In this document: positions 63,299-64,000 of the stretch, piece after piece
How the letters are laid out: each line of letters opens with the position of its first letter
Numbering within the stretch: the first letter of the stretch is position 1
Position numbers and translations under genes: made by a program
Notes under the pieces: generated by a model
What the model saw: only the letters and a program-made list of their open reading frames with translations
The model's database searches: none
What the model was told of the DNA's origin: nothing
From: Verrucomicrobiales bacterium
GTDB lineage: Bacteria > Verrucomicrobiota > Verrucomicrobiia > Verrucomicrobiales > DEV007
DNA: 64,000 nucleotides
Reading direction: 5' to 3'
NCBI GenBank assembly: GCA_029213195.1
Contig: JARGNI010000031.1
Location: 2,848-66,847 of the forward strand

Positions 63299-64000
63299 CT
63301 ATTCGAGAGCCTTCTCGATCGCGTTTTCGAGATCCGGGCCGCGAAGGTTCGAAGCAACGATTTTCCCGTCTTTACCGACGAGAAAGGTAGCGGGGATGCT
63401 GCTGATCCCGAAACGTTGAGCGATCTCGTTGCCCCATCCTTTTCCGTCAAAATACTGGGGCCAGTTCAGTCCGTTCTCGGTGACGAAGGTTTCGACCGCT
63501 TCCTTGTTTTCATCGAGGGAAATTCCGATGACTTCGAAGCCCTGCTCCTTGTATTTCTCATGCGCGGCCACCACGTTTGGCATTTCGGCGACACAAGGAC
63601 CACACCAGGTCGCCCAGAAGTCGACGAGGATGACTTTGTCCTTCATTTCGGTCAGGTCGATGTCTTCGCCCTTCATGCTGGTGAACGCGATTTCCATCGA
63701 GTCGCCGACCCCGGGGAGGTAGAGTTCTTTTCCGACGTTATCCAGGAACTGGGCAAACTGCTGGCCCTGGGGATGAGGCTCGAGATCCGCCTTTATTTTG
63801 GTGAGAAACGCCTTCGCGCGATCTCTCTGTCCGGAGACGATGGAAGCCTGGACGAAGGGCTGGGCGATCTCGGTCGCGATCAGTTGGAGATTGGCCTCGG
63901 CTCCTTTCTCGAGCAGGGCGTAGCGCTTTTCAATGAGGTCGGGCAGGGCCTCCTGCTTTCCGAGGTTTTGATTGGCATCGATGAGAATGGAGTAAGCCAG
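63299..64000 (-). CDS. TlpA/ResA-like thioredoxin-domain protein, 5' end beyond the window
   Basis: The frame is open from the stop at 63299 to the right edge, giving at least 233 residues with the N terminus missing. The C-terminal half is a TlpA-type thioredoxin domain with DFWATWCGPCVAEMP, GISLDENKEAVETF, and IPATFLVGKDGKIV. The N-terminal half is helical (LIEKRYALLEKGAEANLQLI). TlpA/ResA-like proteins are membrane-bound or periplasmic thiol reductases; the signal or anchor would lie outside the window. It precedes trpA on the same strand. Confidence 0.88.
   Translation of the reverse strand: MAYSILIDANQNLGKQEALPDLIEKRYALLEKGAEANLQLIATEIAQPFVQASIVSGQRDRAKAFLTKIKADLEPHPQGQQFAQFLDNVGKELYLPGVGDSMEIAFTSMKGEDIDLTEMKDKVILVDFWATWCGPCVAEMPNVVAAHEKYKEQGFEVIGISLDENKEAVETFVTENGLNWPQYFDGKGWGNEIAQRFGISSIPATFLVGKDGKIVASNLRGPDLENAIEKALE

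Overview
The window looks like chromosomal DNA of a GC-rich member of the Verrucomicrobiota. The main reason is a four-gene pseudopilin set at 20767-26531 that matches the 'Verru_Chthon cassette' families (order D-B-C-A), known from Verrucomicrobium and Chthoniobacter. Supporting traits are two formylglycine-type sulfatases, exported and cytoplasmic Gfo/Idh/MocA oxidoreductases, PQQ-type beta-propellers, a ThuA/discoidin/HEAT/cytochrome c giant of the kind common in Planctomycetes and Verrucomicrobia, and frequent genes without a clear Shine-Dalgarno sequence. I see no rRNA, insertion sequence, phage or CRISPR array. One tRNA, tRNA-Leu(CAA), is present.

Layout. 1-9102: a 10-bp tandem repeat at the left edge, an exported TPR-like protein, a small conserved protein, a PQQ-type propeller, a sulfatase, a thioredoxin-fold protein, rplI-dnaB, a Tat-exported oxidoreductase and a small membrane protein. 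9135-20374 (minus): an ECF sigma factor, a 1165-residue anti-sigma-like/transmembrane/von Willebrand A (YfbK-type) fusion that overlaps it by 4 bp, and a 2313-residue exported repeat protein. Four 11-bp-phased TTGTCA-type boxes lie upstream of the giant. 20767-28172 (plus): the Verru_Chthon cassette, in which three of the four junctions through the appended exported gene overlap by 4 bp, then a lipoprotein. 28231-32670 (minus): a two-subunit NAD-linked formate dehydrogenase. Its catalytic subunit is interrupted by one in-frame TGA that I read as selenocysteine, with a SECIS hairpin directly after it.

32750-35226: altronate dehydratase-type UxaA diverging from an SDR dehydrogenase. 35289-40624: small exported and membrane proteins, a GNAT enzyme, an MTA/SAH-nucleosidase-like protein, an HhH membrane protein and a trypsin-like lipoprotein, plus a structured intergenic region ending in a terminator. 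40653-47698: Gfo/Idh enzyme, second sulfatase, L,D-transpeptidase, YceD-type protein and ribulokinase. 47773-53471: tRNA-Leu, a DUF3108-like exported protein, then a compact plus-strand set of BamB-like lipoprotein, HemN-like radical SAM enzyme, chorismate-lyase-like protein and flavin-dependent halogenase-like enzyme. 53503-59273: a PL10-like pectate lyase diverging from the ThuA/cytochrome fusion. 59324-64000 (minus): TlpA-like thioredoxin (cut by the window edge), trpA, dapF, dapA, dapB and folK.

Together the genes suggest a free-living heterotroph that uses sulfated and uronic-acid-rich polysaccharides (sulfatases, pectate lyase, UxaA, ribulokinase), oxidises formate with a selenoenzyme, makes lysine and peptidoglycan through diaminopimelate, and invests heavily in very large surface proteins. 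The strongest leads are the selenocysteine formate dehydrogenase, which ordinary gene calling would split in two, the sigma/anti-sigma-VWA/giant-protein locus with its phased upstream boxes, and the halogenase/chorismate-lyase/radical-SAM cassette. Protein functions are inferred from motifs read by eye; no database search was run.
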